Below, in pieces: positions 18,197 to 26,048 of a DNA stretch of 64,000 nucleotides. The first letter of the stretch is position 1; every line of letters begins with the position of its first letter. The notes below the pieces were generated by a model that saw nothing but the letters and a program-made list of their open reading frames with translations, did not search any database and had not been told where the DNA came from. Made by a program: the position numbers and the translations under genes. The DNA lies in assembly GCF_000499205.1 (NCBI RefSeq), contig NZ_AWUK01000036.1, forward strand, positions 28,269 through 92,268, in the 5' to 3' direction. Source of the DNA: Paenibacillus sp. MAEPY2. Lineage in GTDB: Bacteria > Bacillota > Bacilli > Paenibacillales > Paenibacillaceae.

Positions 18197-19549
18197 ATGG
18201 GTTTATTGGAACAGAAACGACACTTCAGTGTGAATTTGCTGGATTGGTATATGGTCAACAGACGGGATTTGCCGTGGCGTCGCCACAACAACCCCTATTT
18301 TACGTGGGTATCGGAAATTATGCTGCAACAGACTCGGGTGGATACGGTGATCCCGTATTTCAACCGTTTTATCGGGAATTTTCCGACCGTACAGGCTTTG
18401 GCTGAGGCACCGGAAGAAGATGTTTTGAAAAATTGGGAAGGACTCGGATATTATTCGCGTGCCCGTAATCTTCAGGCAGCTGCCAGACAAGTCATGGAGC
18501 TGCATGGCGGGGAGATGCCGCAGGACAAGCAGGCGGTCTTTGCGTTAAAAGGGGTGGGCCCGTATACAGCCGGGGCCATTCTCAGCATTGCCTTCAACCA
18601 GCCGCAGCCAGCGGTGGATGGCAATGTGATGCGGGTCCTGTCCCGATACTTCCTCATTGATGAGGACATTATGAAGGGCAGCACCCGGGTGTTGATGGAA
18701 GAGCTCGCGGGAGAGCTCATTCCGGAAGGGCGTGCGCGTGATTTCAATCAGGCGCTGATGGAACTTGGCGCGCTGGTGTGCACGCCCAAAGCGCCGCACT
18801 GCCTGACTTGCCCGGTCATGGAGCAATGTTCCGGCCGCATCGCCGGACGGGAGCTCACGCTGCCGGTCAAGACCAAGGCGAAGCCGCCGCGCCCTGAGCA
18901 GCGGCTGGTCGCCATTGTGGAGGGCCGCGGTGCTCATCGCGGTCGTGTGCTTGTGCGCCAGCGCCCAGCAACGGGCCTATTGGCCCGTATGTGGGAGCTG
19001 CCGCATGTGCTGGCGGCGCCCGCCGCAGCCGGCAAGGCGGCGGGGCCGCTGGCCGATGAGCCGGCCATGGCTTTGCTGGCCGGCAGTCTGTGGGCGGAAG
19101 GCTTCGCTGCCCGCCCGGAAGGGCTGGCTACCCATGCGGAGCATGTGTTCAGCCATATTGTCTGGAGCCTGCAGGTGTACAAATGCACCGAGCAGGACCA
19201 GAGTAACGAGCTTCCGCTGATCGCTGCGGAAGCCAGAGCCGCCTACGACGCACAGGCGGCTGCGAGCGATCACTCATCCTCAGCGTCTGCTGCGTCTGAG
19301 TTGGCAACAACTTACTCGGAGCAGTTCCATTCGGTTACTTCTCTGCTCTCCAACCAATCGGAAGATGCGGACCTGTTGGATGAATCTCCAGCGGCAGATG
19401 ACGCTCAGCTTACGCTGATTGGCAAAGGCGATGGCCTGACCTACCGCTGGATTGGTCCGGAAGATATGGACAAGATGGCATTCCCGAACATCTTCCTGAA
19501 GCTCATCAGCAGTTATTTTGCAGGAGCGTATGACGATGTTAATGAATAA
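18197..19549 (+). CDS. mutY: A/G-specific adenine glycosylase, enlarged
   Basis: 450 residues. It removes A opposite 8-oxoG. The catalytic Glu is in WVSEIMLQQTRV, the helix-hairpin-helix in ALKGVGPYTAGAI, and the catalytic Asp in AVDGNVMRV. The 4Fe-4S cysteines fit C-x6-C-x2-C-x5-C (CTPKAPHCLTCPVMEQC). The C-terminal NUDIX-like domain that reads 8-oxoG follows (LVRQRPATGLLARMWELP). MutY is usually about 350-380 residues. Here a low-complexity Ala/Ser-rich insert (about residues 335-400) interrupts this domain. Codons from about 18770 to 19140 are markedly GC-rich compared with the flanks. Confidence 0.94.
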   Translation: MGLLEQKRHFSVNLLDWYMVNRRDLPWRRHNNPYFTWVSEIMLQQTRVDTVIPYFNRFIGNFPTVQALAEAPEEDVLKNWEGLGYYSRARNLQAAARQVMELHGGEMPQDKQAVFALKGVGPYTAGAILSIAFNQPQPAVDGNVMRVLSRYFLIDEDIMKGSTRVLMEELAGELIPEGRARDFNQALMELGALVCTPKAPHCLTCPVMEQCSGRIAGRELTLPVKTKAKPPRPEQRLVAIVEGRGAHRGRVLVRQRPATGLLARMWELPHVLAAPAAAGKAAGPLADEPAMALLAGSLWAEGFAARPEGLATHAEHVFSHIVWSLQVYKCTEQDQSNELPLIAAEARAAYDAQAAASDHSSSASAASELATTYSEQFHSVTSLLSNQSEDADLLDESPAADDAQLTLIGKGDGLTYRWIGPEDMDKMAFPNIFLKLISSYFAGAYDDVNE

Positions 19550-19604
19550 TGGGCGCATACCATATGTACATTGAATGAACTGACGTGAAGCAAACAAAAG
19601 CACA

Positions 19605-19655
19605 CAAAAAAGAGCCTGATCCGGTCGCGTTGACCGAGTCAGGCTCTTCTATTAT
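19605..19655 (-). terminator. Terminator of sodA
   Basis: AGAGCCTGA/TCAGGCTCT with an inner CGGTC/GACCG stem. On the minus strand it is followed by TTTTTTGTG. It may also stop mutY transcripts weakly. Confidence 0.85.
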
Positions 19656-19665
19656 GCCAGCAGTC

Positions 19666-20277
19666 TTATTTCGCTGCAGCGTAACGTTTGTTTACTTCAT
19701 CCCAGTTGATTACATTCCAGAAAGCACCGATGTAGTCAGGACGTTTGTTTTGATATTTCAGATAGTAAGCGTGCTCCCATACATCCAGACCCAGAACCGG
19801 AGTCAGACCTTCGAAGAGAGGGCTGTCTTGGTTAGGTGTGCTAGTGATGGACAATTTGCCATCTTTGCCAACGACGAGCCAAGCCCAGCCGGAACCGAAA
19901 CGAGTTGTAGCTGCTTTTGCAAAATCTTCTTTGAATTTGTCAAAGCCACCCAGTTCGCTATCGATTGCTGCTGCGATGTCGCCAGTAGGAGCGCCGCCGC
20001 CGTTAGGTCCGATGATTTCCCAGAAGAGGCTGTGGTTAGCGTGTCCGCCACCATTGTTGCGAACCGCTGTGCGGATACCTTCAGGTACGCTGTCAAGGTT
20101 AGCAATCAGATCTTCCAAGCTTTTTCCTTGCAGTTCAGGAGCGCTTTCCAGAGCTGCGTTCAAGTTCGTTACGTAAGTATTGTGATGGCGATCGTGGTGG
20201 ATTTCCATCGTTTGCGCATCAATATGTGGTTCCAGTGCGTCGTTAGCGTAAGGAAGTGCTGGTAATTGAAAAGTCAT
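19666..20277 (-). CDS. sodA: Manganese superoxide dismutase
   Basis: 203 residues, canonical Fe/Mn SOD length, cytoplasmic. Metal ligands are His27, His82, Asp165 and His169 (MEIHHDRHH, GGGHANHSLFW, LDVWEHAYY). GGGHANH and the Gln-containing STPNQDSP segment favour manganese. AGGAGGTATTTCACT precedes the ATG. Upstream sits a 114-bp inverted-end element (20320-20433) that also occurs in front of folE. Confidence 0.97.
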   Translation of the reverse strand: MTFQLPALPYANDALEPHIDAQTMEIHHDRHHNTYVTNLNAALESAPELQGKSLEDLIANLDSVPEGIRTAVRNNGGGHANHSLFWEIIGPNGGGAPTGDIAAAIDSELGGFDKFKEDFAKAATTRFGSGWAWLVVGKDGKLSITSTPNQDSPLFEGLTPVLGLDVWEHAYYLKYQNKRPDYIGAFWNVINWDEVNKRYAAAK

Positions 20278-20319
20278 AGTGAAATACCTCCTGAGATTTT
20301 GGGATTTTTGTTAAGGTCA

Positions 20320-20433
20320 GCATTTTGCATAATTCAATTCGAATCGCTCCCGGGACAAGTTTTAGACGAAATAATATCACTTCGATCTATATCTTGCTTA
20401 ATGAAAGTCGCTCATAGGATTTATGCAAATTGC
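20320..20433 (-). repeat. 114-bp inverted-end element, copy B (upstream of sodA)
   Basis: Read on the minus strand it begins GCAATTTGCATAAATC and ends GAATTATGCAAAATGC, giving imperfect 16-bp inverted ends. Length and order of blocks (GAGCGACTT, ATAGATCGAA, CGTCTA, CCCGGGAGCG) match copy A at 25885-25998. About three quarters of positions are identical by eye, with one single-base shift. It ends 42 bases before the sodA start, in sodA's orientation. Confidence 0.8.
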
Positions 20434-20815
20434 CCAGGTACATATGTAATAATACCCTTGTCACTAATATTAAACCGCATCCGGGCTAATTAAGCAACAT
20501 TTTTGTTTATTAAGTCCCCCCAGACGTTAATCCATTCATGGGTTAGAGATAACAAACATATTTTACCCATTATGAAACTATTTATGTGATTTTGGAGGTC
20601 AGAATAGAGGAAAAGTTTAATATTCGGATGTAAACGGTTACAATTAAGCGCTTTCAAAAGAAAATGCGTGTTTTATGGCGTAAAGTATGGTTTAATTGAC
20701 GAAGAAGCGGTATTTTCTCGTTTTTTGTCATTATATGAACATTGGGTTTTTGGTAAAAAGGGGAACCCCTTTTTGTAAAACCTCATCTAAGCTAACGAAA
20801 AGGGAGATTTAAGAC
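20434..20815. other. Gene-free region holding cre, a promoter-like site and a terminator-like hairpin
   Basis: TTGACG occurs at about 20696 without a good -10 at 17 bases. AAAAAGGGG/CCCCTTTTT at about 20756-20777 is a perfect terminator-like hairpin directly upstream of the GNAT ribosome site. No coding capacity was seen. A small RNA or attenuated leader is possible. Confidence 0.4.
20629..20642 (+). promoter_or_regulatory. Perfect CcpA (cre) operator with a second half-matching site
   Basis: TGTAAACGGTTACA fits the consensus TGWAANCGNTNWCA at every position. Just downstream AAGCGCTTTCA (20647-20657) resembles a second cre on the other strand with two mismatches. It lies 350 bases upstream of sodA and 174 bases upstream of the GNAT gene, so the controlled promoter is unclear. 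Confidence 0.7.
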
Positions 20816-21241
20816 ATGCACGTTCGTTCCTTTCAGTTGAGTGATGCAAGCCAGATGACAGAGCTTCTCCAGGTTGCACTATCGGAAGAGTGTTATGAGA
20901 ACACGATGGGCCCGTTTGCCCGTCAATTGTCATGGGATTCTGACCTGATCATGGTTGCGGAAGAAGAGGGAGACCTCGTCGGCGCTTTGATCGGTACGAT
21001 TGACCACAACCAGGGATGCATCTATCGTATTGCGGTCCATCCAGACTATCGTCGCCGCGGAGTCGGCAAAAAACTTGTCGAGGCCATGGAACAACGGTTC
21101 CAGCAGCGTAAAGTCAGTCAAATTTGGGTGGCGGGTGATGAGCACAACAAAGTAGCCATGCCTCTATATGAAGCAATGGGTTACGGTGCCAATCAGATTA
21201 TGAGCGCTTTCCAGAAACTCAGTATCTTGTCCAAAGCTTAG
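20816..21241 (+). CDS. GNAT-family N-acetyltransferase (RimI-like)
   Basis: 141 residues. The acetyl-CoA motif is IYRIAVHPDYRRRGVGKKLVEAME (Q/RxxGxG/A), and VPLYEAMGY-like MPLYEAMGYGAN ends the fold. The substrate is unknown. AAAGGGAGAT is spaced before the ATG, directly downstream of a terminator-like hairpin, so expression may depend on read-through or a hidden promoter. Confidence 0.88.
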   Translation: MHVRSFQLSDASQMTELLQVALSEECYENTMGPFARQLSWDSDLIMVAEEEGDLVGALIGTIDHNQGCIYRIAVHPDYRRRGVGKKLVEAMEQRFQQRKVSQIWVAGDEHNKVAMPLYEAMGYGANQIMSAFQKLSILSKA

Positions 21242-21286
21242 TTTGTATGGTTAATAAAGAAATATAACAGATTTTCATTTCATATT

Positions 21287-21333
21287 AGGCGTATCTTTCA
21301 ACGTGTAACAACGTGGGGGATACGCCTTTCTAT
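21287..21333 (+). terminator. Terminator of the GNAT gene
   Basis: AGGCGTATC/GATACGCCT arms with an inner ACGT/ACGT pairing, then TTTCTATTT. Confidence 0.85.
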
Positions 21334-21662
21334 TTATATGGGTGCTATTCACCGATTATTCCCCTTTTTTCGCCACTTCTGAACGCTATTACATTTAACT
21401 TGGACCCCTATTCTAACTGTTATATTCGCATTGTTATTACCTTTCCAGTGGTATTGGTGCTCATAACCAATTGTTTCACCCTTGCAAATGAAGTAGAATT
21501 AAAAGGATTATGATCACTCGATTTTGGTAATATCAGAACATATAAACACGGAGCCCGAGCTTCCTGATATTTTAAGAAAAACTTTCACTATATGCGGTCT
21601 TTCTCCCTTGAAAGTACATCGATAGACGTTTTTCTTACAAAATTGATAAACGAGGTGTCTCT
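21334..21662 (+). promoter_or_regulatory. Leader region of lepB
   Basis: AT-rich. TTTAAGAAAAACTTT at 21571-21585, 77 bases before the lepB start, is identical to a 15-mer 70 bases upstream of vanY. No clear SigA promoter was found, and short reading frames here have no ribosome sites. Confidence 0.35.
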
Positions 21663-22268
21663 TTGAACTCCAATAACCTTTCAACGGAGCATGTGGCTTC
21701 CAAGGAACGAAACGGGCCAGGAGTGCCTGATCAACCGGGGAAATCCTGGGGTGCAGAGCTTTGGGACTGGGTGAAAACCATTGTGATAGCTTTTGTGATC
21801 ATGATGCTGCTGAACCTGTTTGTATTTAATCTCTCAATGGTCAAAGGTCAATCAATGCAGCCCACGCTGGTGGAGCGAGACCGTCTGTTTGTGAATAAAA
21901 TTGTATATGATTTTGGGACACCGTCCCGATCGGATGTCATTGTGCTTCGTGATCCAAGTGAAGGTGTTGAGAAAAAAGATTTTCTGGTCAAACGGATTGT
22001 TGGACTTCCCGGAGATACGGTTGAAGTGCGGGATCACCATCTGTTCGTAAATGGGGAGCAGCAAGCGGAAACGTACACGGATACGGAGGTTCAGGACCCT
22101 GATTTTGGACCGATTACGCTGGAAGCGGATCATTACTTTGTGATGGGAGATAACCGTCATGAGGGCAAGAGCAAGGATAGTCGTGTGTTTGGAAGCATTA
22201 CATCCAGTGAAATTGTAGGCAGGGCGGAATTTATTTTTTGGCCGTTCTCGGAAATTAAAAAACTGTAA
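21663..22268 (+). CDS. lepB: Type I signal peptidase
   Basis: 201 residues from a TTG start with GAGGTG 5 bases upstream. One N-terminal membrane anchor (about residues 38-58) is followed by the catalytic Ser64 (VKGQSMQPTL) and Lys110 (LVKRIVGLPGD), plus the GDNRHEGKSKDSRVFG box. It cleaves signal peptides outside the membrane. It is a Gram-positive SipS/T-type enzyme. The long polar N-terminal tail (about 35 residues) before the anchor is typical of Paenibacillus-like forms. Confidence 0.94.
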   Translation: MNSNNLSTEHVASKERNGPGVPDQPGKSWGAELWDWVKTIVIAFVIMMLLNLFVFNLSMVKGQSMQPTLVERDRLFVNKIVYDFGTPSRSDVIVLRDPSEGVEKKDFLVKRIVGLPGDTVEVRDHHLFVNGEQQAETYTDTEVQDPDFGPITLEADHYFVMGDNRHEGKSKDSRVFGSITSSEIVGRAEFIFWPFSEIKKL

Positions 22269-22447
22269 AATGTTAGCAGGACAAGGACAACAACTTCGCG
22301 CTGCATTTTGCGTTAAACGATATAGACTCGGTTTCTTTTTAGCTCCGGTATGTCCGACTTGTATATCGAAATCAGCGCCTGTCCTCCCACCTGAGGCGGG
22401 CGTTCACTATTTACGGAATTAGCGTTGGAAGAAGAGAGGGAATAGAT

Positions 22448-24337
22448 ATGACGAGTGCACAGACCGGAGCAGCAAATGCGGCAGCTGTATGGGAGAAGTT
22501 AAAACAAGAGATTAAGGCAGCCGCTCCCGAGATTGGCATTGATGATATTGGGTTTGCCTCGGCAGAGCCTTTCGTGACATTGAAGTCTATTCTGGAGCAG
22601 CATCGGGCTAAAGGGTTTGAATCCGGATTTGAGGAGCCTGACATTGAGAAAAGGGTGCGTCCCGAGTTGAAGGACGGAGAGCCTGCTTCGCTCATTGCGA
22701 TAGCCGTGGCTTATCCTTCGAAGATGATCAATCCGCCGAAGTCGGAGCCGGGCGCCTACCGTGGTATTCTGGCACGTTCTGCCTGGGGGCAGGATTATCA
22801 CCAAGTTCTGCGTGCTGCGATGGACAAGCTGGTTCATTTTATACGTGAGCGCGTACCTGAAGCCATGATCGAAAGTATGGTAGACACCGGGGCGTTGGTG
22901 GACCGAGCTGTTTCCCAGCGTGCGGGGATTGGATTCAGTGCCAAGAACTGTGCCATTATATCGCCCAAATTCGGTTCATGGATCTTTCTCGGCGAGCTGG
23001 TAACCAATATCCCGTTTCAGCCAGATAACCCGGTGACCGAGGATTGTGGTGAATGTACGAAGTGTATTGATGCCTGTCCAACAGGAGCATTGGTGGGGCC
23101 GGGACAGCTGAATGCACAGCGCTGTATATCGTTTGTGACCCAGACAAAAGGCTTCGTTGATGAAGAATTTATGCTGAAAATTGGCAATCGCCTGTACGGT
23201 TGTGATACCTGTCAGATTGTCTGCCCGAAGAATCGGGGTAAAAATTGGGACCACCATCCCGAGTTTCATCCCGATCCGGAGATTGTAAAACCTTTGCTGA
23301 TACCGCTGCTTGACATCGGTAACCGTGAATTTAAAGAGCGCTTTGGCCAAAGCTCCGCCGCTTGGCGGGGCAAGAAGCCAATCCAGCGCAACGCCGTGAT
23401 TGCCCTGGGCAATTTCAAAGACAAAACCGCTGTACCAAAACTAACGGAGGTACTGAAGCGTGATCCGCGTCCCGAGCTGCGGGGAACTGCAGCCTGGGCG
23501 CTGAGCAGAATTGGAGGAGAAGACGCAATGAGAGCTATTGGGGAAGCTGCCGCTAACGAACAAGATGGGAACGTGCTAAGCATGCTGCAGAAGGCCAAGG
23601 AACGACTGAGTTCGTCCGCGACCTTACCCGATAAGCCTCAGGCAGAGCAATCGAGCAACAATAAGCCTGAGGATCAGAAGGAACAGAATAATCAGCTTAA
23701 CCAATTGGATGGGCAACAGCCAAGTCAGGTAACGGATGAGGCACCCAAACAGGAGAACGGACAGACGACAGAGCCTGCCAAACCGGAAGCTGCAGCATGG
23801 AAACCGTCAGCCGTAACAGGTCTGCATGGTACACCCGTATATTACGATGAGGTGCTGACACCGATCGGAACACTTACGCTTTGTGCTACGGAAAAGGGGC
23901 TGTGTCACATTGATTTTGGTGCTTTCCATGTGCGCGAGGCGCATCTGCAACAATGGGCCCGTACCTGGATTGGGGAATATCGATATGAGAAAAATGAAGA
24001 GAAGCTGAGTGAAGCTGTACAGCAGTTGAAGCAGTATTTTGCAGGAGAACGAAAAGCGTTTGAACTGAAGCTCGATTTGTTTGGAACACCATTCCAGCTA
24101 CAAGTATGGCAAGTCCTGTCCGATATATCTTATGGAGAGGCCTCAACACACCAACAGGTTGCGGAAATCATCGGCAGGCCCAAAGCTGTTCGAGCAGTTC
24201 TGGATGCGATTAGCAAAAATCCGATTCCGATTATAATTCCCTGTCACCGCATCAGCGGTAAAGACGGAACCCTGGTGGGTTATGTAGGCGGTCTGCAAAC
24301 CAAAGAGCAATTGCTCACATTGGAGCAGCAATCGTAA
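22448..24337 (+). CDS. queG: QueG epoxyqueuosine reductase fused to O6-methylguanine-DNA methyltransferase
   Basis: 629 residues with two enzymes in one frame. Residues about 1-380 are QueG, which reduces epoxyqueuosine to queuosine in tRNA. They include DTGALVDRAVSQRAGIG (catalytic Asp region), two 4Fe-4S clusters (CGECTKCIDACPTGAL and GCDTCQIVCP) and HEAT-like repeats (QRNAVIALGNF, LRGTAAWALSRIG). Residues about 385-455 are a polar Gln/Glu/Pro linker. Residues about 458-629 are a methylguanine methyltransferase with acceptor Cys in IIPCHRISG, Arg finger in VRAV, and GYVGGLQTKEQLLTLE. The usual 'AVGNA' is AVLDA here. No stop or frameshift separates the parts. Confidence 0.92.
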   Translation: MTSAQTGAANAAAVWEKLKQEIKAAAPEIGIDDIGFASAEPFVTLKSILEQHRAKGFESGFEEPDIEKRVRPELKDGEPASLIAIAVAYPSKMINPPKSEPGAYRGILARSAWGQDYHQVLRAAMDKLVHFIRERVPEAMIESMVDTGALVDRAVSQRAGIGFSAKNCAIISPKFGSWIFLGELVTNIPFQPDNPVTEDCGECTKCIDACPTGALVGPGQLNAQRCISFVTQTKGFVDEEFMLKIGNRLYGCDTCQIVCPKNRGKNWDHHPEFHPDPEIVKPLLIPLLDIGNREFKERFGQSSAAWRGKKPIQRNAVIALGNFKDKTAVPKLTEVLKRDPRPELRGTAAWALSRIGGEDAMRAIGEAAANEQDGNVLSMLQKAKERLSSSATLPDKPQAEQSSNNKPEDQKEQNNQLNQLDGQQPSQVTDEAPKQENGQTTEPAKPEAAAWKPSAVTGLHGTPVYYDEVLTPIGTLTLCATEKGLCHIDFGAFHVREAHLQQWARTWIGEYRYEKNEEKLSEAVQQLKQYFAGERKAFELKLDLFGTPFQLQVWQVLSDISYGEASTHQQVAEIIGRPKAVRAVLDAISKNPIPIIIPCHRISGKDGTLVGYVGGLQTKEQLLTLEQQS

Positions 24338-24352
24338 GAGCGGGGGACGTTC

Positions 24353-25384
24353 ATGAAGTATGTTAACGTGGAGAGCGTGGAGGCGGGGGAGTTTTTGGGT
24401 AAAACCATATATTCTGGCAACGGCACGGTATTGCTGTCTGCCGGAGTCCAGCTCACCGTATTTATGGTTAATACGCTGAAGCGTATTGGCGTGACCATGC
24501 TGTACATCCAGGATGAAGCGTATAAAGATGTGGATACAGAAGACATTCTGGATGAAGCCACGAAAAAGGCAGTAATTAATGAAATGAGTGTCACGCTTGA
24601 ATCTATTCGTTCCGGGAAGGACTGGAGCCCGAAGAAGGTCGCCATCAGCATAGATAAATTGTTGAACGATGTTCTGAACGGGCGTGAATTGCTTGTCCAG
24701 CTCACAGATATTCGGACCAAAGATAACGCACAGTATGTTCACGCCATGAATGTATGTTTGCTGTCTTCTGTCATTGGTCTGAATCTGGGGCTTAACTATG
24801 CGCAGCTTAAGGATCTGGCTGTCGGAGCCCTATTGCATGACATCGGCAAAGTGGGGGAGCCACCCGGCAGCGGTTCAGCAGCGAATTCTTCTCTGCATCA
24901 CACGTGGAAAGGGTTCGAGTTGATCAAGTCCAAACGGGAGTTCAATCTGCTTGTGGCACATACGGCATTGCAGCATCATGAGCATGTAGATGGTACAGGA
25001 CTGCCGAGAGGTATCAAGGAAAAAGACATTCATCTGTTCGCCAGAATCGTCAGTGCAGCTAACACGTATGATAATCTGATCAATGGCCTTTCGGGTCGAA
25101 GTATGCTCCCACATGACGCCTGCGAAGAGATGATGGCGATGTCTGGCACGAAGCTGGATAGAGATATTCTGATCGAATTCAACCGGAGTGTGTCCGTTTA
25201 TCCGAATGGAACAGCAGTTCGATTGTCTACCAGGGAGACCGGAGTCATTGTACGTCAGCACCGGGGATTGCCCGGCAGGCCAGTCATCCGGGTTGCACGT
25301 GGCAGTACACGTTATGATCTGGATGTGATAGAAGTGGACTTGGCTCAGCATACAACCGTTTTCATAGAGGCGGTCCTGATGTAA
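24353..25384 (+). CDS. HD-GYP-like phosphodiesterase-family protein
   Basis: 343 residues. The N-terminal 100 residues (VNVESVEAGEFLGKTIYSGNGTVLLSAG) are the usual HD-GYP-associated extension. The HD core carries GALLHDIGKVG near residue 162 and HHEHVDGTGLPRGI near 205. The hallmark GYP is GLP in this protein, so cyclic-di-GMP hydrolysis is uncertain. It starts 16 bases after the queG fusion stop (GCGGGGGACG ribosome site) and is probably cotranscribed. Confidence 0.87.
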   Translation: MKYVNVESVEAGEFLGKTIYSGNGTVLLSAGVQLTVFMVNTLKRIGVTMLYIQDEAYKDVDTEDILDEATKKAVINEMSVTLESIRSGKDWSPKKVAISIDKLLNDVLNGRELLVQLTDIRTKDNAQYVHAMNVCLLSSVIGLNLGLNYAQLKDLAVGALLHDIGKVGEPPGSGSAANSSLHHTWKGFELIKSKREFNLLVAHTALQHHEHVDGTGLPRGIKEKDIHLFARIVSAANTYDNLINGLSGRSMLPHDACEEMMAMSGTKLDRDILIEFNRSVSVYPNGTAVRLSTRETGVIVRQHRGLPGRPVIRVARGSTRYDLDVIEVDLAQHTTVFIEAVLM

Positions 25385-25470
25385 CTTAAACGGATGTTGC
25401 TGAGAGATTTACTGAATGTTTTCGATCTGTTTCCTGGATGTTAAATTCGGTAGTTAGCTGGAAAATCCGT

Positions 25471-25499
25471 TTGCTCAAGGCGTGCGGAAATGCTATGAT
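25471..25499 (+). promoter_or_regulatory. SigA promoter of yneF
   Basis: TTGCTC and TATGAT are 17 bases apart, with an extended -10 (TGC before TATGAT). It lies about 110 bases upstream of the yneF start. Confidence 0.6.
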
Positions 25500-25607
25500 A
25501 ACTTTCAGGAAATCCGGTACGTGTCATGTTTGCATCGTGAGCATTCAACATCATGTGCTGACACGGATCATCAGGCTTTTTAGATTGCATACAGAGGTGT
25601 CTAAGAG

Positions 25608-25871
25608 ATGGCAATAGCAATACCGATTATTACATTGATTGTTGGTCTGGTCGGAGGATTTTTCATTGGGGTATACTACTTGCGGAAGCAGCTTGAGAAA
25701 ATGCAAAGTGATCCCGACATGCTCCAGAAGATGGCGAAGCAAATGGGTTACAACCTGAATGGCAAGCAAATGCAGCGCGCCCAGCAGATGATGAAGAACC
25801 AGCAGCCTGGCGCGAAGATGCCTCAGCCGGGGCAACATCCTGCGCGTAAAAATTCGGGCCGCCGAAAATAA
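25608..25871 (+). CDS. yneF: YneF family (UPF0154) small membrane protein
   Basis: 87 residues. One N-terminal membrane helix (IITLIVGLVGGFFIGVYYLRKQLEKMQ) is followed by the family signature DPDMLQKMAKQMGYNLNGKQMQRAQQMMKNQ. A basic Pro-rich tail is longer than in B. subtilis. Function unknown in the family. Confidence 0.9.
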   Translation: MAIAIPIITLIVGLVGGFFIGVYYLRKQLEKMQSDPDMLQKMAKQMGYNLNGKQMQRAQQMMKNQQPGAKMPQPGQHPARKNSGRRK

Positions 25872-25884
25872 TAGCTGTGAGTGA

Positions 25885-25998
25885 GTATTTTGCATAAATC
25901 AAAAGAGCGACTTCCAATCATGAATGTATAGATCGAAATGGTTTTATTCGTCTATATATTATACCCGGGAGCGGTTAGAATCGAATTATGCATAATGC
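25885..25998 (+). repeat. 114-bp inverted-end element, copy A (upstream of folE)
   Basis: Begins GTATTTTGCATAAATC and ends GAATTATGCATAATGC, inverted ends matching at 13 of 16 positions. Internal blocks GAGCGACTT, TATAGATCGAA, CGTCTA and CCCGGGAGCG are shared with copy B upstream of sodA. It ends 50 bases before the folE start in folE's orientation. No reading frame lies inside. Confidence 0.8.
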
Positions 25999-26048
25999 TG
26001 AAGTGAATAGTTGCTTACAGCATGTGGTTCGAAAGGAGGCGTTCGGCA

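Noticed and set aside
19585..20265. 226-codon plus-strand frame across sodA
   Set aside because: It runs through the sodA terminator and opposite a canonical SOD; no start signal.
20455..20467. Shared 13-mer TACCCTTGTCACT (also near 9015)
   Set aside because: Short, in different positions relative to genes, with no palindromy. Probably chance.
21313..21513. Possible 66-residue hydrophobic protein upstream of lepB
   Set aside because: It starts inside a terminator hairpin and has no ribosome site.
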